The notes beneath the pieces were generated by a model, which was not told the DNA's origin, made no database searches, and saw nothing but the letters and a program-made list of their open reading frames with translations. Shown here in pieces: positions 17,432-26,776 of a DNA stretch of 64,000 nucleotides. The DNA is from an uncultured Paracoccaceae bacterium (GTDB lineage: Bacteria > Pseudomonadota > Alphaproteobacteria > Rhodobacterales > Rhodobacteraceae): assembly GCA_947503765.1 (NCBI GenBank), contig CANNFA010000003.1, forward strand, positions 62,001-126,000, written 5' to 3'. The position numbers and the translations under genes were made by a program. The stretch's first letter is position 1, and every line of letters starts with the position of its first letter.

Positions 17432-18481
17432 ATGGTCCCGATGGAGAAACTCGCGCAGATCGCCGAACGCTTCGAATATGTCGAGGCGCGGATGGCCCAG
17501 GGCGGCGGCGACATCGCGGCTTTAGGGCGCGAATATGCCGAACTGCGCCCCGTGGTCGAACAGATCGGTGCCTATCGCCGGATCCTGGACGACATTGCCG
17601 AAGCCGAGGCGATGCTGGACGATCCCGAGATGCGCGCCCTGGCCGAGGATGAACTGCCCGCGCTCAAGGCGCGGCTGCCGGGGCTGGAGCAGGCGCTGCG
17701 ACTGGCGCTGTTGCCGAAGGATGCCGCCGACGACCGCCCCGCCATCATCGAGATCCGCCCCGGAACCGGCGGCGAGGAAGCGGCGCTGTTCGCCGCCGAC
17801 CTGCTTCGCATGTATCAGCGCTATGCCGAGGACAAGGGCTGGCGGTTCGAGATCGTCGAGGCACAGCACAGCGAGCTGGGCGGCGTCCGCGAGGTGATCG
17901 CCAACGTGCAGGGGCAGGGGGTGTTCGCGCGGCTGAAATACGAATCCGGCGTCCACCGGGTACAGCGCGTGCCCGCCACCGAAAGCGGCGGGCGCATCCA
18001 TACCTCGGCGGCGACCGTCGCGGTGCTGCCCGAGGCGCAGGACGTGGATATCCGCATCGACCCGAACGATCTGCGAATCGACACGATGCGCGCCAGCGGC
18101 GCCGGCGGCCAGCACGTGAACACGACCGATTCGGCGGTGCGGATCACCCATCTGCCCAGCGGCATCGTGGTCACCTCTTCGGAGAAGTCGCAGCACCGCA
18201 ACCGCGAGATCGCGATGGGCGTGCTGCGCGCGCGGCTCTACGACCTCGAACGCCAGCGGATCGATGGCGAACGCGCCTCCAGCCGCAAGAGCCAGGTCGG
18301 ATCGGGCGATCGCAGCGAACGGATCCGCACCTACAACTTTCCGCAGGGCCGGCTGACCGATCACCGGATCGGGCTGACGCTGTACAAACTCGACCAGGTG
18401 ATGCAGGGCGATCTGGACGAAATCGTCGATGCGCTGGTTTCGCACGACCAGGCGGAAAAACTGGCAGAGATCGGGTTGTGA
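17432..18481 (+). CDS. prfA: Peptide chain release factor 1
   Basis: RF1 (349 aa) recognises UAA and UAG stop codons and triggers peptide release. The universally conserved GGQ motif is in [38 protein letters not shown] and [19 protein letters not shown] are also typical; the codon-recognition loop lies between [16 protein letters not shown] and the GGQ. The annotated ATG gives MVPMEKL; an ATG three codons later (17441) is equally possible since neither has a strong ribosome site. The stop overlaps the prmC start, so the enzyme that methylates the GGQ glutamine is translationally coupled. Confidence 0.95.
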   Translation: MVPMEKLAQIAERFEYVEARMAQGGGDIAALGREYAELRPVVEQIGAYRRILDDIAEAEAMLDDPEMRALAEDELPALKARLPGLEQALRLALLPKDAADDRPAIIEIRPGTGGEEAALFAADLLRMYQRYAEDKGWRFEIVEAQHSELGGVREVIANVQGQGVFARLKYESGVHRVQRVPATESGGRIHTSAATVAVLPEAQDVDIRIDPNDLRIDTMRASGAGGQHVNTTDSAVRITHLPSGIVVTSSEKSQHRNREIAMGVLRARLYDLERQRIDGERASSRKSQVGSGDRSERIRTYNFPQGRLTDHRIGLTLYKLDQVMQGDLDEIVDALVSHDQAEKLAEIGL

Positions 18482-19326
18482 CCGTTGCCGCCGCGGCGCT
18501 TGCGGATGCCGTGCGCAGGCTGCGCGCGGCAGGCATCGACACGCCCGGGACCGATGCGCGCGTCCTGCTGGCCGGCGCGCTCGGCATCCCGCGCGGCCGC
18601 CTGACACTGGCGTTGGCGGAACCGCTGGCACCCGCCGCCGAGACCCGTTTCGCCGCCATGATCGCCGCCCGCGAGGCGCGCCGCCCGGTGGCGCAGATCC
18701 TTGGCGGCAGGCTGTTCTGGGACCGCTGGTTCAACGTCACGCCCGACGTGCTCGATCCGCGCCCCGAAACCGAAACGCTGGTCGCACTGGCGCTGGAGGC
18801 GCCGTTCGCGCGGTTTCTCGATCTTGGCACCGGGTCGGGCGCGATCGCGGTGACGCTGCTGGCAGAGCGCCCCTTGGCCAGCGGCACCGCCACCGACATT
18901 TCGCAGGCGGCGCTGGACGTGGCGGCGCGCAACGCGGATGCGCATGGCGTGGGCGCGCGGTTGCGGCTGCTTCGGTCCGACTGGTTCGCGGGCGTGGCGG
19001 GCAGGTTCGATCTGATCGTGTCGAACCCGCCCTACATCGCCGCCGCCGAGATGCCCGGCCTTGCCCCCGAAGTGCGCGACTTCGAACCCTACCGCGCACT
19101 CAGCGATGGCGGCGACGGGCTGTCGGCCTATCGCGCGATCGCCGCCGGCATCGGCGCGCATCTGGCCCCCGGCGGCCGCCTGCTGGTGGAAATCGGCGAG
19201 AGCCAGGGCGCGGCGGTGCGCCGGATTTTTTCCGCCGCCGGCCTTGACGCGGCGGCGATACACGCCGATCTTGACGGCAGAGACCGCGTGGTCGCGGCTC
19301 GAATGCCGGGCAGGGTGGCCACATAA
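18478..19326 (+). CDS. prmC: Release factor glutamine N5-methyltransferase PrmC
   Basis: SAM-dependent enzyme (282 aa) that methylates the Gln of the GGQ motif of RF1/RF2, raising termination efficiency. Seen: the N-terminal helical domain with [13 protein letters not shown], the substrate loop [12 protein letters not shown] and PRPETETLV, the SAM motif [13 protein letters not shown], and the catalytic NPPY box in [13 protein letters not shown]. It starts at GTG overlapping the prfA stop (GTGA), the classical prfA-prmC arrangement. Confidence 0.95.
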   Translation: MTVAAAALADAVRRLRAAGIDTPGTDARVLLAGALGIPRGRLTLALAEPLAPAAETRFAAMIAAREARRPVAQILGGRLFWDRWFNVTPDVLDPRPETETLVALALEAPFARFLDLGTGSGAIAVTLLAERPLASGTATDISQAALDVAARNADAHGVGARLRLLRSDWFAGVAGRFDLIVSNPPYIAAAEMPGLAPEVRDFEPYRALSDGGDGLSAYRAIAAGIGAHLAPGGRLLVEIGESQGAAVRRIFSAAGLDAAAIHADLDGRDRVVAARMPGRVAT

Positions 19327-19544
19327 GCGCAGGATCCGCGCGTTATTTACCGGATTTTGCGAATTTCGGCTTGTCATGCGCCGAAACCCATGTTTACTCG
19401 GAAGCCAAGCGGGCGGTGGGATCGTGATGTTTCCCCCTCGCCGACAAGCCTAAAATCGTCCGGTCCCCTGGGTCAGACCCCCGCGACACAAGCGCGGCAG
19501 CGGCCGGACAGAGCCATGAACAGCAGGCTGGAACCAAAAGAAAT

Positions 19545-20168
19545 ATGAGATCGTCCAAGTCACGTTCGCGCAACAAACAGCGCAGCAGGTCCGTCGGCAA
19601 CGTCGTCAACCGGGTCTTCGATTCATCGGGGCCCGAGGGCAAGGTGCGCGGCACCCCGCAGCAGATCATCGACAAGTACAACCAGCTGGCGCGCGATGCG
19701 CAACTGTCCGGCGACCGCGTCGCGACAGAAAATTTCCAGCAGCATGCCGAACACTACACGCGCATGCTGGCCGAGGCGCAGAAGGAACAGGACCAGCGCC
19801 GCGAGCAGCAGGAACAACAGCAGCAACAACAACAACAGCAACAGCAGCAGCAGCGCGATCGCCAGCAGAAACCAGATGCCGGCGCACAGCCGCAGACATC
19901 CGGCGAGCCGCAGGAGCAGCCGGCAGAGCCGGGCGGCGGCGATCAACCGAAACGCCGTCAATCCCGCCCGCGCCAGAGCGCGAAGCCCGATGCGGGCGAC
20001 GTGATCGATTTCGGGGCCGAGGACAGCAGCGGCGACAGCGGGCTGGTCGACACCCCGGAAAGCAAGCCGGCGCGCAAGCCGCGCAGCCGCAAGCCGAAGA
20101 AATCGCCCGAGAATGGCGGCGAGAGCGACAGCGGCGACAACGCCTCGGACGCGACCGCGGCAGAGTGA
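19545..20168 (+). CDS. DUF4167 domain protein with polyglutamine tract
   Basis: A 207-aa, highly charged, probably cytoplasmic protein typical of alphaproteobacteria. The conserved DUF4167 part is the first 90 residues: basic start RSRNKQRSRSVGNVVNRVFD, then KVRGTPQQIIDKYNQLARDAQ and VATENFQQHAEHYTRML. It is followed by a polyglutamine run coded by mixed CAG/CAA (about 19804-19855) and a disordered acidic/basic tail rich in Pro, Lys, Asp and Ser. Function unknown; the basic start suggests nucleic-acid binding. Preceded by AAAGAAAT rather than a clear ribosome site. It converges with rsmA. Confidence 0.85.
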   Translation: MRSSKSRSRNKQRSRSVGNVVNRVFDSSGPEGKVRGTPQQIIDKYNQLARDAQLSGDRVATENFQQHAEHYTRMLAEAQKEQDQRREQQEQQQQQQQQQQQQQRDRQQKPDAGAQPQTSGEPQEQPAEPGGGDQPKRRQSRPRQSAKPDAGDVIDFGAEDSSGDSGLVDTPESKPARKPRSRKPKKSPENGGESDSGDNASDATAAE

Positions 20169-20214
20169 TCGGCGCCGTTTTCGGCGGATGACTTGCGCCG
20201 GGCGCGCTCCGGGA

Positions 20215-21066
20215 TCAGCCGGGCGCGGCCTCCTCCAGCGCGCGGGCCAGGGCGCAGAACCCGCTTAGCGGCACATCCTCGGCCCGGCTGGTCGGCTCGA
20301 TCCCGGCGCTGCGCAGCACAGCCTGGATGTCGGGCGCCAGCCCTTTCAGCGCGGCGCGCAGCATCTTGCGCCGCTGGCCGAACGCCGCCGCCGTCACCCG
20401 CTGCAAGACGCCCGCATCGGCCGCAAAGCGCGGCTGCTTCAGCGCCGCAAGATGCACCACCGCCGAACGGACCTTGGGCGGCGGCGTGAACGCCTCGGGT
20501 GGCAGGTCCATCACGATGCGCACATCGCAGCGCCACTGCGCCAGCACCGCGAGCCGTCCGTAGGATTTCGACCCCGGCTGCGCCACGATCCGCTGCGCGA
20601 CCTCCTTCTGGAACATCAGCGTCAGGCTGTCCCAGAAGGGCGGCCAATCGGGCGGCGTCAGCCAGCGCACCAGCAATTCGGTGCCCACGTTGTAGGGCAG
20701 GTTCGCCGCGACCCGCACCGGCGGCGCCAGATGCGCCAGCGGGTCGATGCGCAGCGCGTCGCCCTCCAGAACCTCCAGCCGGCCGGGATAGGCCGCCGCG
20801 ATCTCCGCCAGCGCCGGCAGGCAGCGCGCGTCCTTTTCCACCGCCAGCACCCGGCGCGCGCCCGCGGCCAGCAGCCCGCGCGTCAGCCCGCCGGGGCCGG
20901 GCCCGATCTCCAGCACGTCGCATTGCGTCAGATCGCCCGCGGCCCGCGCGATCTTGGCGGTCAGGTTCAGATCCAGAAGGAAATTCTGGCCCAGCGACTT
21001 GCGCGCGCTCAGCCCATGCGCCGCGATCACCTCGCGCAGGGGGGGCAGGGTGTCGATCGCGCTCAT
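20215..21066 (-). CDS. rsmA: 16S rRNA (adenine(1518)/(1519)-N6)-dimethyltransferase RsmA (KsgA)
   Basis: SAM-dependent methylase (283 aa) that dimethylates two adjacent adenines in helix 45 of 16S rRNA late in 30S assembly. Motifs: [38 protein letters not shown] (SAM site) and the catalytic [15 protein letters not shown]. The ATG at 21066 ([10 protein letters not shown]) is preferred over one nine codons upstream because it fits the family start. It is the last gene of the lptF-lptG-lptD-surA-pdxA-rsmA run, separated from pdxA by an inverted pair of dispersed repeats. Confidence 0.94.
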   Translation of the reverse strand: MSAIDTLPPLREVIAAHGLSARKSLGQNFLLDLNLTAKIARAAGDLTQCDVLEIGPGPGGLTRGLLAAGARRVLAVEKDARCLPALAEIAAAYPGRLEVLEGDALRIDPLAHLAPPVRVAANLPYNVGTELLVRWLTPPDWPPFWDSLTLMFQKEVAQRIVAQPGSKSYGRLAVLAQWRCDVRIVMDLPPEAFTPPPKVRSAVVHLAALKQPRFAADAGVLQRVTAAAFGQRRKMLRAALKGLAPDIQAVLRSAGIEPTSRAEDVPLSGFCALARALEEAAPG

Positions 21067-21101
21067 CGGTTCCGGCCGCCGCGCGGGGTGCACCTGCGGG
21101 A

Positions 21102-21184
21102 GCCTCCGGCGGGGATATTTGGAAACCAGAGAAGCCGGAAAGGGTCCGCTGCTTCTTCGGTTCTGAAATATCCCCGCCGGAGGC
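21102..21184. repeat. Inverted pair of dispersed repeats between pdxA and rsmA
   Basis: Copy 2 (21102-21134, forward) and copy 3 (21152-21184, reverse) of the 33-bp repeat face each other. The outer 19 bases, GCCTCCGGCGGGGATATTT and their complement, form a perfect inverted repeat, giving a long possible hairpin in the pdxA-rsmA transcript. The cores match copy 1 at 4176-4208. Confidence 0.75.
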
Positions 21185-21193
21185 TTGAAAACA

Positions 21194-22177
21194 TCATGGC
21201 GCGGCGGCGCGGTTCCGCGCCATGCGCCGGGCGAGGCGCAGCGCCTCGATCAGGCTGGTGGGCGCCGCGGCGCCGGTGCCGGCGATGTCGAAGGCGGTGC
21301 CGTGATCGGGCGAGGTGCGCACGAAGGGCAGGCCCAGCGTCACGTTCACGCCGCGGTCGAAATCCAGCGTCTTGATCGGGATCAGCGCCTGGTCGTGATA
21401 CATCGCCACACAGGCGTCATAGCGGGCGCGCGCTGCCTCGTGGAACAGCGTGTCGGCGGGGTGCGGGCCGGTGATGTCCAGCCCCTCGCCGCGAAGCGCC
21501 TCGATTACCGGGGCGATGAGCGCCGTATCCTCGTGGCCCATGGCGCCGCCTTCGCCGGCATGGGGGTTCAGCCCGGCCACGGCGATGCGCGGGCGCGCAA
21601 TACCGAAATCGCGCATCAGGCCGGCATGGGTGAGGCGCAGCGTTTCGTCCAGCAAGGCCGGCGTCAGCGCGGCGGGCACCGCCGCGAGCGGGATGTGGAT
21701 CGTCGCCGGCACCACCCGCAACCGGTCGGAGGCCAGCATCATCACCACCCGAGGCGCGCCCGCCAGCGCCGCGAGGTATTCGGTATGCCCCGGATAGGCG
21801 AAGCCCGCGCCGTCGATCAGCGCCTTCTTGTGGATCGGCGCGGTGCAGATCGCCGAGGCGGCGCCGCTTTGCACGATGTCGACGGCGCGGGCGATCACGT
21901 CGATCACGCCCTGCGCATGTTCGGGGCGCGCGCGTCCCGGCGTGGCGGGGCCTTCGAAGGCATGGGGCAGCACCGGCAGCGCACGGGCAAAGACGGCGGC
22001 GGCCTTGCCCGGCGCGGCGATCTCTTGCAGGGGGGTGCCGGCGGGCAGGTGGCGCGGATCGCCGATCCAGAAGAACGCGGTGTCGGTGCCGCGCAGGGCG
22101 GCCCAGGCGGCGGCGGCGATTTCCGGGCCGATCCCGGCCGGCTCGCCGCAGGTCAGGGCGACGGGCGGCAGCGTCAC
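21194..22177 (-). CDS. pdxA: 4-hydroxythreonine-4-phosphate dehydrogenase PdxA
   Basis: NAD-dependent enzyme (327 aa) of pyridoxal 5'-phosphate synthesis (DXP-dependent route), oxidising and decarboxylating 4-phosphohydroxy-L-threonine. Family blocks: [18 protein letters not shown] at the N-terminus, [17 protein letters not shown], the metal-site GPHPADTLF and [19 protein letters not shown], and [16 protein letters not shown] near the end. The start lies 7 bp from the stop of the surA-like gene, as in the classical surA-pdxA-rsmA order. Confidence 0.95.
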   Translation of the reverse strand: MTLPPVALTCGEPAGIGPEIAAAAWAALRGTDTAFFWIGDPRHLPAGTPLQEIAAPGKAAAVFARALPVLPHAFEGPATPGRARPEHAQGVIDVIARAVDIVQSGAASAICTAPIHKKALIDGAGFAYPGHTEYLAALAGAPRVVMMLASDRLRVVPATIHIPLAAVPAALTPALLDETLRLTHAGLMRDFGIARPRIAVAGLNPHAGEGGAMGHEDTALIAPVIEALRGEGLDITGPHPADTLFHEAARARYDACVAMYHDQALIPIKTLDFDRGVNVTLGLPFVRTSPDHGTAFDIAGTGAAAPTSLIEALRLARRMARNRAAAP

Positions 22178-22184
22178 GCCCGGC

Positions 22185-23423
22185 TCATGGATAGACGATG
22201 AAGGCGTCGGCGCGCAGTTCGGAAAGATAGCCCGATGCGTAGGATCCGAGCCGCTGGTTGACCAGCCGTTTGCGGATTTCCTCGCGGTCGAGTTCCTCGG
22301 CCAGAGCCATGGTGCGTCCGCACATCATCAGGAAGACCAGCGCCTGACCGTCGCCGGTGGTCAGGTTGGTCGAGACCTCGCCCGCGTCCAGCCGCGCCAG
22401 TTCCAGCGCGATGTCGCCGGCGATCTGGTCTGTCGGCTGCGTGTCGCGCATCAGCCGCTCGGGCGGCAGCCCCTTGGCGATGCCGTAGAGGTCGTCGCAG
22501 GTGTCCACCCGCGCCTCGATCCGCGCGGCCTCGGCCAGCGCCTCCCTGGTGCGCCCGCCGGGGATGAAGAAGCGCGCGAATTCGATCGCGGCGACCTCTT
22601 CCGAGGGGGTGCCGGTTTCCTCGATCGCGCGCAACTGGAAGAAGGCGATGGCATTCGGCACCTCGACCGGGCCGATCACGCTGCCCGGCGCGGAGCCCAG
22701 GATCTGCGAGCGGATCGCGGGCGGCAGTTTGCCCAGCGCCAGCCAGTCCTGCCGGCCGCCGCGATCCCGCGAGGGGGCGGCGGAATAGCGGCGCGCGGCG
22801 GCGGCGAAGGCCTCGGGCGTGTCGATGCGCGCGATCTCGGCGGCGCGCGCCTGCGCCGCGGCGGCGGCCTCGGGAGAGTTGGTGGGAAGGAAGATTTCCG
22901 ACAGCAGCACACGCACCCCGGACGCGCCTTCGCCCGAGCGCGCGGCGATCTCTATGGCGCGGTCGATCTCGGCCTCGCTGACCTGGGCGCGCGGGCCGAA
23001 CTTGTCGCGCACCACGCCGCGCCACAACACCCCGGCGGTGATGAAATCGGTCACGGTTTCGGGCGCGATGCCGGCCTTGCCCAGCTCTGCCAGGAAGCGG
23101 TCGGGTTCAAGGTTGGCGCGGCCGGCGAATTCGGCGATGCCGGCCTCGATGGCGGCCTCGTCCGCCGTGACCCCGGCGCGGGAGGCCGCGTCGAGTTGCA
23201 GCCGTTCGTTGATCAGCGCCTCCATCGCCAGTTCCGCGGGATCGCCGGGCGCGCGCAGCACTTCGTAGAAGCGGGCGCGCTGGTCGACCTCGAACTGGGT
23301 GATGACGCGGTCGTTGACGTGGACGGCGGGCGCGAACATGTTGCCCTGCGCGGTCACGGCGGGCGCGGCAAGCGCGCCGATCGCGACGCACAGCGTTGCG
23401 GTCAGAAGGCGAAGGTGGGGCAT
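22185..23423 (-). CDS. surA: SurA-like periplasmic peptidylprolyl isomerase/chaperone
   Basis: Periplasmic chaperone (412 aa from the chosen start) that helps outer-membrane proteins fold. A signal peptide (MPHLRLLTATLCVAIGAL, ending in AVTAQ) precedes the SurA N-domain (VHVNDRVITQFEVDQRARF, ALINERLQLDAA). A parvulin-type segment follows (RVLLSEIFLPTN, YSAAPSRDRGGRQDWLALGKLP, GPVEVPNAIAFFQLR). A second isomerase domain is hard to see. The frame opens 13 codons earlier (23462), but that would bury the signal peptide behind a charged stretch. Position between lptD and pdxA supports the name. Confidence 0.85.
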   Translation of the reverse strand: MPHLRLLTATLCVAIGALAAPAVTAQGNMFAPAVHVNDRVITQFEVDQRARFYEVLRAPGDPAELAMEALINERLQLDAASRAGVTADEAAIEAGIAEFAGRANLEPDRFLAELGKAGIAPETVTDFITAGVLWRGVVRDKFGPRAQVSEAEIDRAIEIAARSGEGASGVRVLLSEIFLPTNSPEAAAAAQARAAEIARIDTPEAFAAAARRYSAAPSRDRGGRQDWLALGKLPPAIRSQILGSAPGSVIGPVEVPNAIAFFQLRAIEETGTPSEEVAAIEFARFFIPGGRTREALAEAARIEARVDTCDDLYGIAKGLPPERLMRDTQPTDQIAGDIALELARLDAGEVSTNLTTGDGQALVFLMMCGRTMALAEELDREEIRKRLVNQRLGSYASGYLSELRADAFIVYP

Positions 23424-23492
23424 GGGTCGGTCTTCCGTCTGCTCTGGTCTCGTTCGGGCCATGTTTCGGGCGGGCCCTGGACGCCGGGGCGC

Positions 23493-25679
23493 CTAGCCCT
23501 TCACGTATTTGCAGCCGCGGGCATAGGGCCGGCCGTCGCGGCCGAAGCCGTTGAGCGACACGGTCAGCCCGATATCCGTCGACGGCTCCACACTAGTCGA
23601 GGTTGTGAAGGTACGCGAGAGGGAAAGCCCGACATTCACGCACTCGTTCCGGTATTCCACGCCGATCCCGGCCTTCGCCGCGCGGTCGGCATCGAAATCA
23701 TAGCGCCAGTCCATGCTGCCGGTCCAGTTTCGGTTGAAATCGTAGGCGAAATCCACGTTCCACTCGGCCACGTCCTCGAACCGGCCCTCGACGGGGGCGG
23801 CATCGACCCAGATATAGGAGGTGGCGGCGGTGATCTTTTCACCGCGCCAGGTCAGGCGGGTTTCGGCCTTGGTGAAATCCAGATCGGTATCGAACAGCGA
23901 CCGGTTGGTCAGGCTCAGCCGGTCGCCGATCTCGACCCGTCCGGCCAGCAGCCAGTCGGAATTGCGCCCGTCCAGCCCGGACGCGCCGCCGAACACGCCC
24001 GGATCCTCGGTGCGGAACACCCGGGCGGCGGCCAGCGCGTATTCGTGGCCCTTGGGCGTGACATGGGTCCAGGTCAGCCCGGCGGTGGCGCGCAGCCCCG
24101 TCTCGCGCGCGTCGTGCCCCGGAAAGCGGCTGAGCGACAGAAGGTTACCCATGTCGAAATCCACCAGCCGGCCATCCTCGACGGGGACGGTATCGCCGTA
24201 GCTTTCCGACCAGGCCAGCTGCATCACCGGCTGGATCACGTCGCGCGCGCCGTTCGGCGCGGTGCGCATCAGCGGCCAGCGCAGTTCGACGGCGGCGGCG
24301 GGGGTGATGCGGCCCAGCCGCGGATCCAGCGCGGGATCCTGCCCGACGACGTAGAAATCGCCCGCCAGCGCGGTGTCGGCCTTGAGCAGCGCGCCGCCCG
24401 CCAGCAGCCAGTCGCGGTGCCAGCCAAGCTCTGCGCTGGTGCGAAACACGTCGCGCGCCAGGCAATCGCCGGCCGGCACCGAGGCGGCGGTGCAGGCGGC
24501 CTGAAGGGCAGGGGTCACGCTGTCGGCATTGCGCTCGTATCCCTGCACGTCGAAGGTCAGCCGCCCTTCGCCCCCGGCGATGCGCGGAAAGCGCCGCTCG
24601 TAGGTGCCGCGCACCAGTTCGGTGGCCAGCGTTTCCTCGACCGGCACTTCGCTGTCGCGCAGGGTGCGCAGCGTCTCGGCGCTGGCGAAGATGTATTCGT
24701 GGCGCCGGGTGCGGCTGATCGACAGCCCGTTCGACAGCCGGTCCTTGTCGGAATAATCGTAGGTGTCCAGATAGCCGCGATCCGACACCAGCTCGATGTT
24801 CAGGTCCAGCTTGAAATCGTAGGGCAGGTTGAACCGGCCCTGGCCGAACAGGTAGGCGCGGGTCTCGTCCGGCAGGATGTCGTCGACCGACACCGCGCCG
24901 CTGAACTGGATGCGGCCCCAGCGGAACGCCTGCCGGTAGCGTCCCTCGACGGTCTTGCTTTTCGAGGTGACGAAGGGCGTCAGCGTCACGTCGGCATGAT
25001 CGCCCAGCGTCAGGAAATACGGAAACCGGAACCCGAATCCCAGCGCCGTCGTCTGTTTCAGCGACGGGATCAGGAAGCCGGAAGAGCGGCGCAGCGACGG
25101 ATCGGGCAGGCGCATCCGCGGCAGGTAGAAGACCGGCAGGCCGCCGATCTCGAACACCGCGTTGTCGAAGTATAGCTGCCGCGCCTCCTGGTCGTGGATC
25201 ACCCGCTCGGCCCGGATACGCCACAGCGGCGCGCCGCCATTGGCACAGATCCGGCAGGATGACGCCACCGCCTTGTATAGCTGGTTGTAGCGGCCATCCA
25301 CGCGGTTGATCTCGGCCGCGGCGATCTGCATCTGCTCTTCCAGGACCAGGCGCGCGCCCTGCATGATCCCGTCCTTCAGATCGCCCGACAATTCGGCATA
25401 GCTGGCGGTGACGACCTGGCCGTTTTCCTCGATCAGGGTGATCGGGCCGAGGATCGTCAGCGCGTCGTCGGCGCGGTTGTAGATCAGCCGTTCGGCCAGG
25501 ATGCGGTTGCCGTTATAGTAGATCTCGACATTGCCGGCCGCCTCGACCTCGTCCGCGCCGTTGAAGCCGATGGAATCGGCGATCAGCGTGGCAAGTTGCG
25601 CCTCGGCGGCGCGCAGCGGCGCAAGCGCCAGCAGCAGCGCCAGCAGCGGGCCGGTAAGGGGGCGAAGGCGCCGCCGCAT
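23493..25679 (-). CDS. lptD: LPS-assembly outer membrane protein LptD
   Basis: Outer-membrane beta-barrel (728 aa) that inserts lipopolysaccharide into the outer leaflet. Signal peptide (residues 1-27), then the N-terminal OstA/LptA-like domain (AEAQLATLIADSIGFNG, GNVEIYYNGNRILAERLIYN), then a long beta-barrel with alternating aromatic strands. Cysteines in SSCRICANGG and at the end (ECVNVGL, RGCKYVKG) could form the interdomain disulfides this family needs. Its start overlaps the lptG stop by one base (TGATG). Confidence 0.94.
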   Translation of the reverse strand: MRRRLRPLTGPLLALLLALAPLRAAEAQLATLIADSIGFNGADEVEAAGNVEIYYNGNRILAERLIYNRADDALTILGPITLIEENGQVVTASYAELSGDLKDGIMQGARLVLEEQMQIAAAEINRVDGRYNQLYKAVASSCRICANGGAPLWRIRAERVIHDQEARQLYFDNAVFEIGGLPVFYLPRMRLPDPSLRRSSGFLIPSLKQTTALGFGFRFPYFLTLGDHADVTLTPFVTSKSKTVEGRYRQAFRWGRIQFSGAVSVDDILPDETRAYLFGQGRFNLPYDFKLDLNIELVSDRGYLDTYDYSDKDRLSNGLSISRTRRHEYIFASAETLRTLRDSEVPVEETLATELVRGTYERRFPRIAGGEGRLTFDVQGYERNADSVTPALQAACTAASVPAGDCLARDVFRTSAELGWHRDWLLAGGALLKADTALAGDFYVVGQDPALDPRLGRITPAAAVELRWPLMRTAPNGARDVIQPVMQLAWSESYGDTVPVEDGRLVDFDMGNLLSLSRFPGHDARETGLRATAGLTWTHVTPKGHEYALAAARVFRTEDPGVFGGASGLDGRNSDWLLAGRVEIGDRLSLTNRSLFDTDLDFTKAETRLTWRGEKITAATSYIWVDAAPVEGRFEDVAEWNVDFAYDFNRNWTGSMDWRYDFDADRAAKAGIGVEYRNECVNVGLSLSRTFTTSTSVEPSTDIGLTVSLNGFGRDGRPYARGCKYVKG

Positions 25680-26776
25680 CAGCCGTCCTCCAGGTTCAGC
25701 AGGATGCCGACCGACAGCATCACCGCGGCCACCGGCACGGTCCAGGCGGCGAAGATGACGGGCAATTGCCCGCTATTGCCGAGGATCTGCGCGAAGTTGC
25801 GCAGGAAGTAGATCGCAAAGCCCAGCCCGATCGCCGTCAGCACCATCAGCCCGGTGCGCCCGAACCGGGTGTGGCGCATCGTGAACCCCGCGGCCACCAT
25901 CACCATCGCGGCCATCATCAGCGGCAGCGACAGTTCAGTCTGAAACCAGACCCGGTGACTGCGGGCGGAAAATCCTGCGCGCTCCAGCTGGTCGATGAAG
26001 CCCGGAAGCTCCCAGATCGGGACCGAGACGGGGGCGCCGAAACTGTCCTGGATCTGCTCCTGCGTCAGCTCCGACGGGATCGTCATCCGCACCTTCAGCC
26101 GCGCGTCCCGCTCCGGGTTGGCGGTGCCGGTCAGCGCCCAGACCTTGGCGCCGGTCAGGGTCCAGGCGCCCGGCTTCAGCACCGCGCGCGCCGCCTCGAT
26201 GCGCCGGCGCGGCGCACCGTCGGGGCCGAAGCCCAGAAAGGTGACGTCGAACAGCACCGTGCCCTCCAGGTTGGAGCCAAGCGCGTGGATCACCGTCTGC
26301 CCCTCGGGCCCGCCCTGGCGCAGCCACAGCCCCTCGCGGCTGATCGACAGCACAGAGGTGTCGCCGCCCGACAGGCGGGTGGCCACCACGTCGTAATGGC
26401 GCGAGGTGGCGGCGACGATCGGGTTGAACACCGCCACCGCCACCGCGCCGATCACCATCGCCACCAGCACCGGCGCGGTCAGGCTGCGCAGCGCCGAGCG
26501 GCCCGAGGCGCGGGTGATCACCAACTCGGACGTGCGCGCCAGCGTCAGGAACAGCGTCAGCGTGGCCAGGATCATGATCAGCGGCAGGATCGCGTACAGC
26601 CCCTGCGGCACGTTCAGCAGCGTCAGCTTGACGATCTGCAGGAAACCGACCGTGTCGCTGTCGAACTTGCGCACCTGCTCGACCATGTCGATCAGCACGA
26701 ACAGCCCGGCAAAGACCGCGAAGACCGCCAGGAAGGTGCGCAGGAACCGGCGCGCGAAATACAGCTGCAGGATCAT
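25679..26776 (-). CDS. lptG: LPS export ABC transporter permease LptG
   Basis: Inner-membrane permease (365 aa) of the LptB2FG complex that extracts LPS from the inner membrane. YjgP/YjgQ-family pattern: three N-terminal helices (FLAVFAVFAGLFVLIDMVEQ and following), a periplasmic jelly-roll domain (about residues 125-265), three C-terminal helices and a short tail. The ATG at 26776 overlaps the lptF stop (ATGA) and starts directly at MILQLYFARRFLR; the long upstream frame is a shadow of lptF. Confidence 0.93.
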   Translation of the reverse strand: MILQLYFARRFLRTFLAVFAVFAGLFVLIDMVEQVRKFDSDTVGFLQIVKLTLLNVPQGLYAILPLIMILATLTLFLTLARTSELVITRASGRSALRSLTAPVLVAMVIGAVAVAVFNPIVAATSRHYDVVATRLSGGDTSVLSISREGLWLRQGGPEGQTVIHALGSNLEGTVLFDVTFLGFGPDGAPRRRIEAARAVLKPGAWTLTGAKVWALTGTANPERDARLKVRMTIPSELTQEQIQDSFGAPVSVPIWELPGFIDQLERAGFSARSHRVWFQTELSLPLMMAAMVMVAAGFTMRHTRFGRTGLMVLTAIGLGFAIYFLRNFAQILGNSGQLPVIFAAWTVPVAAVMLSVGILLNLEDG

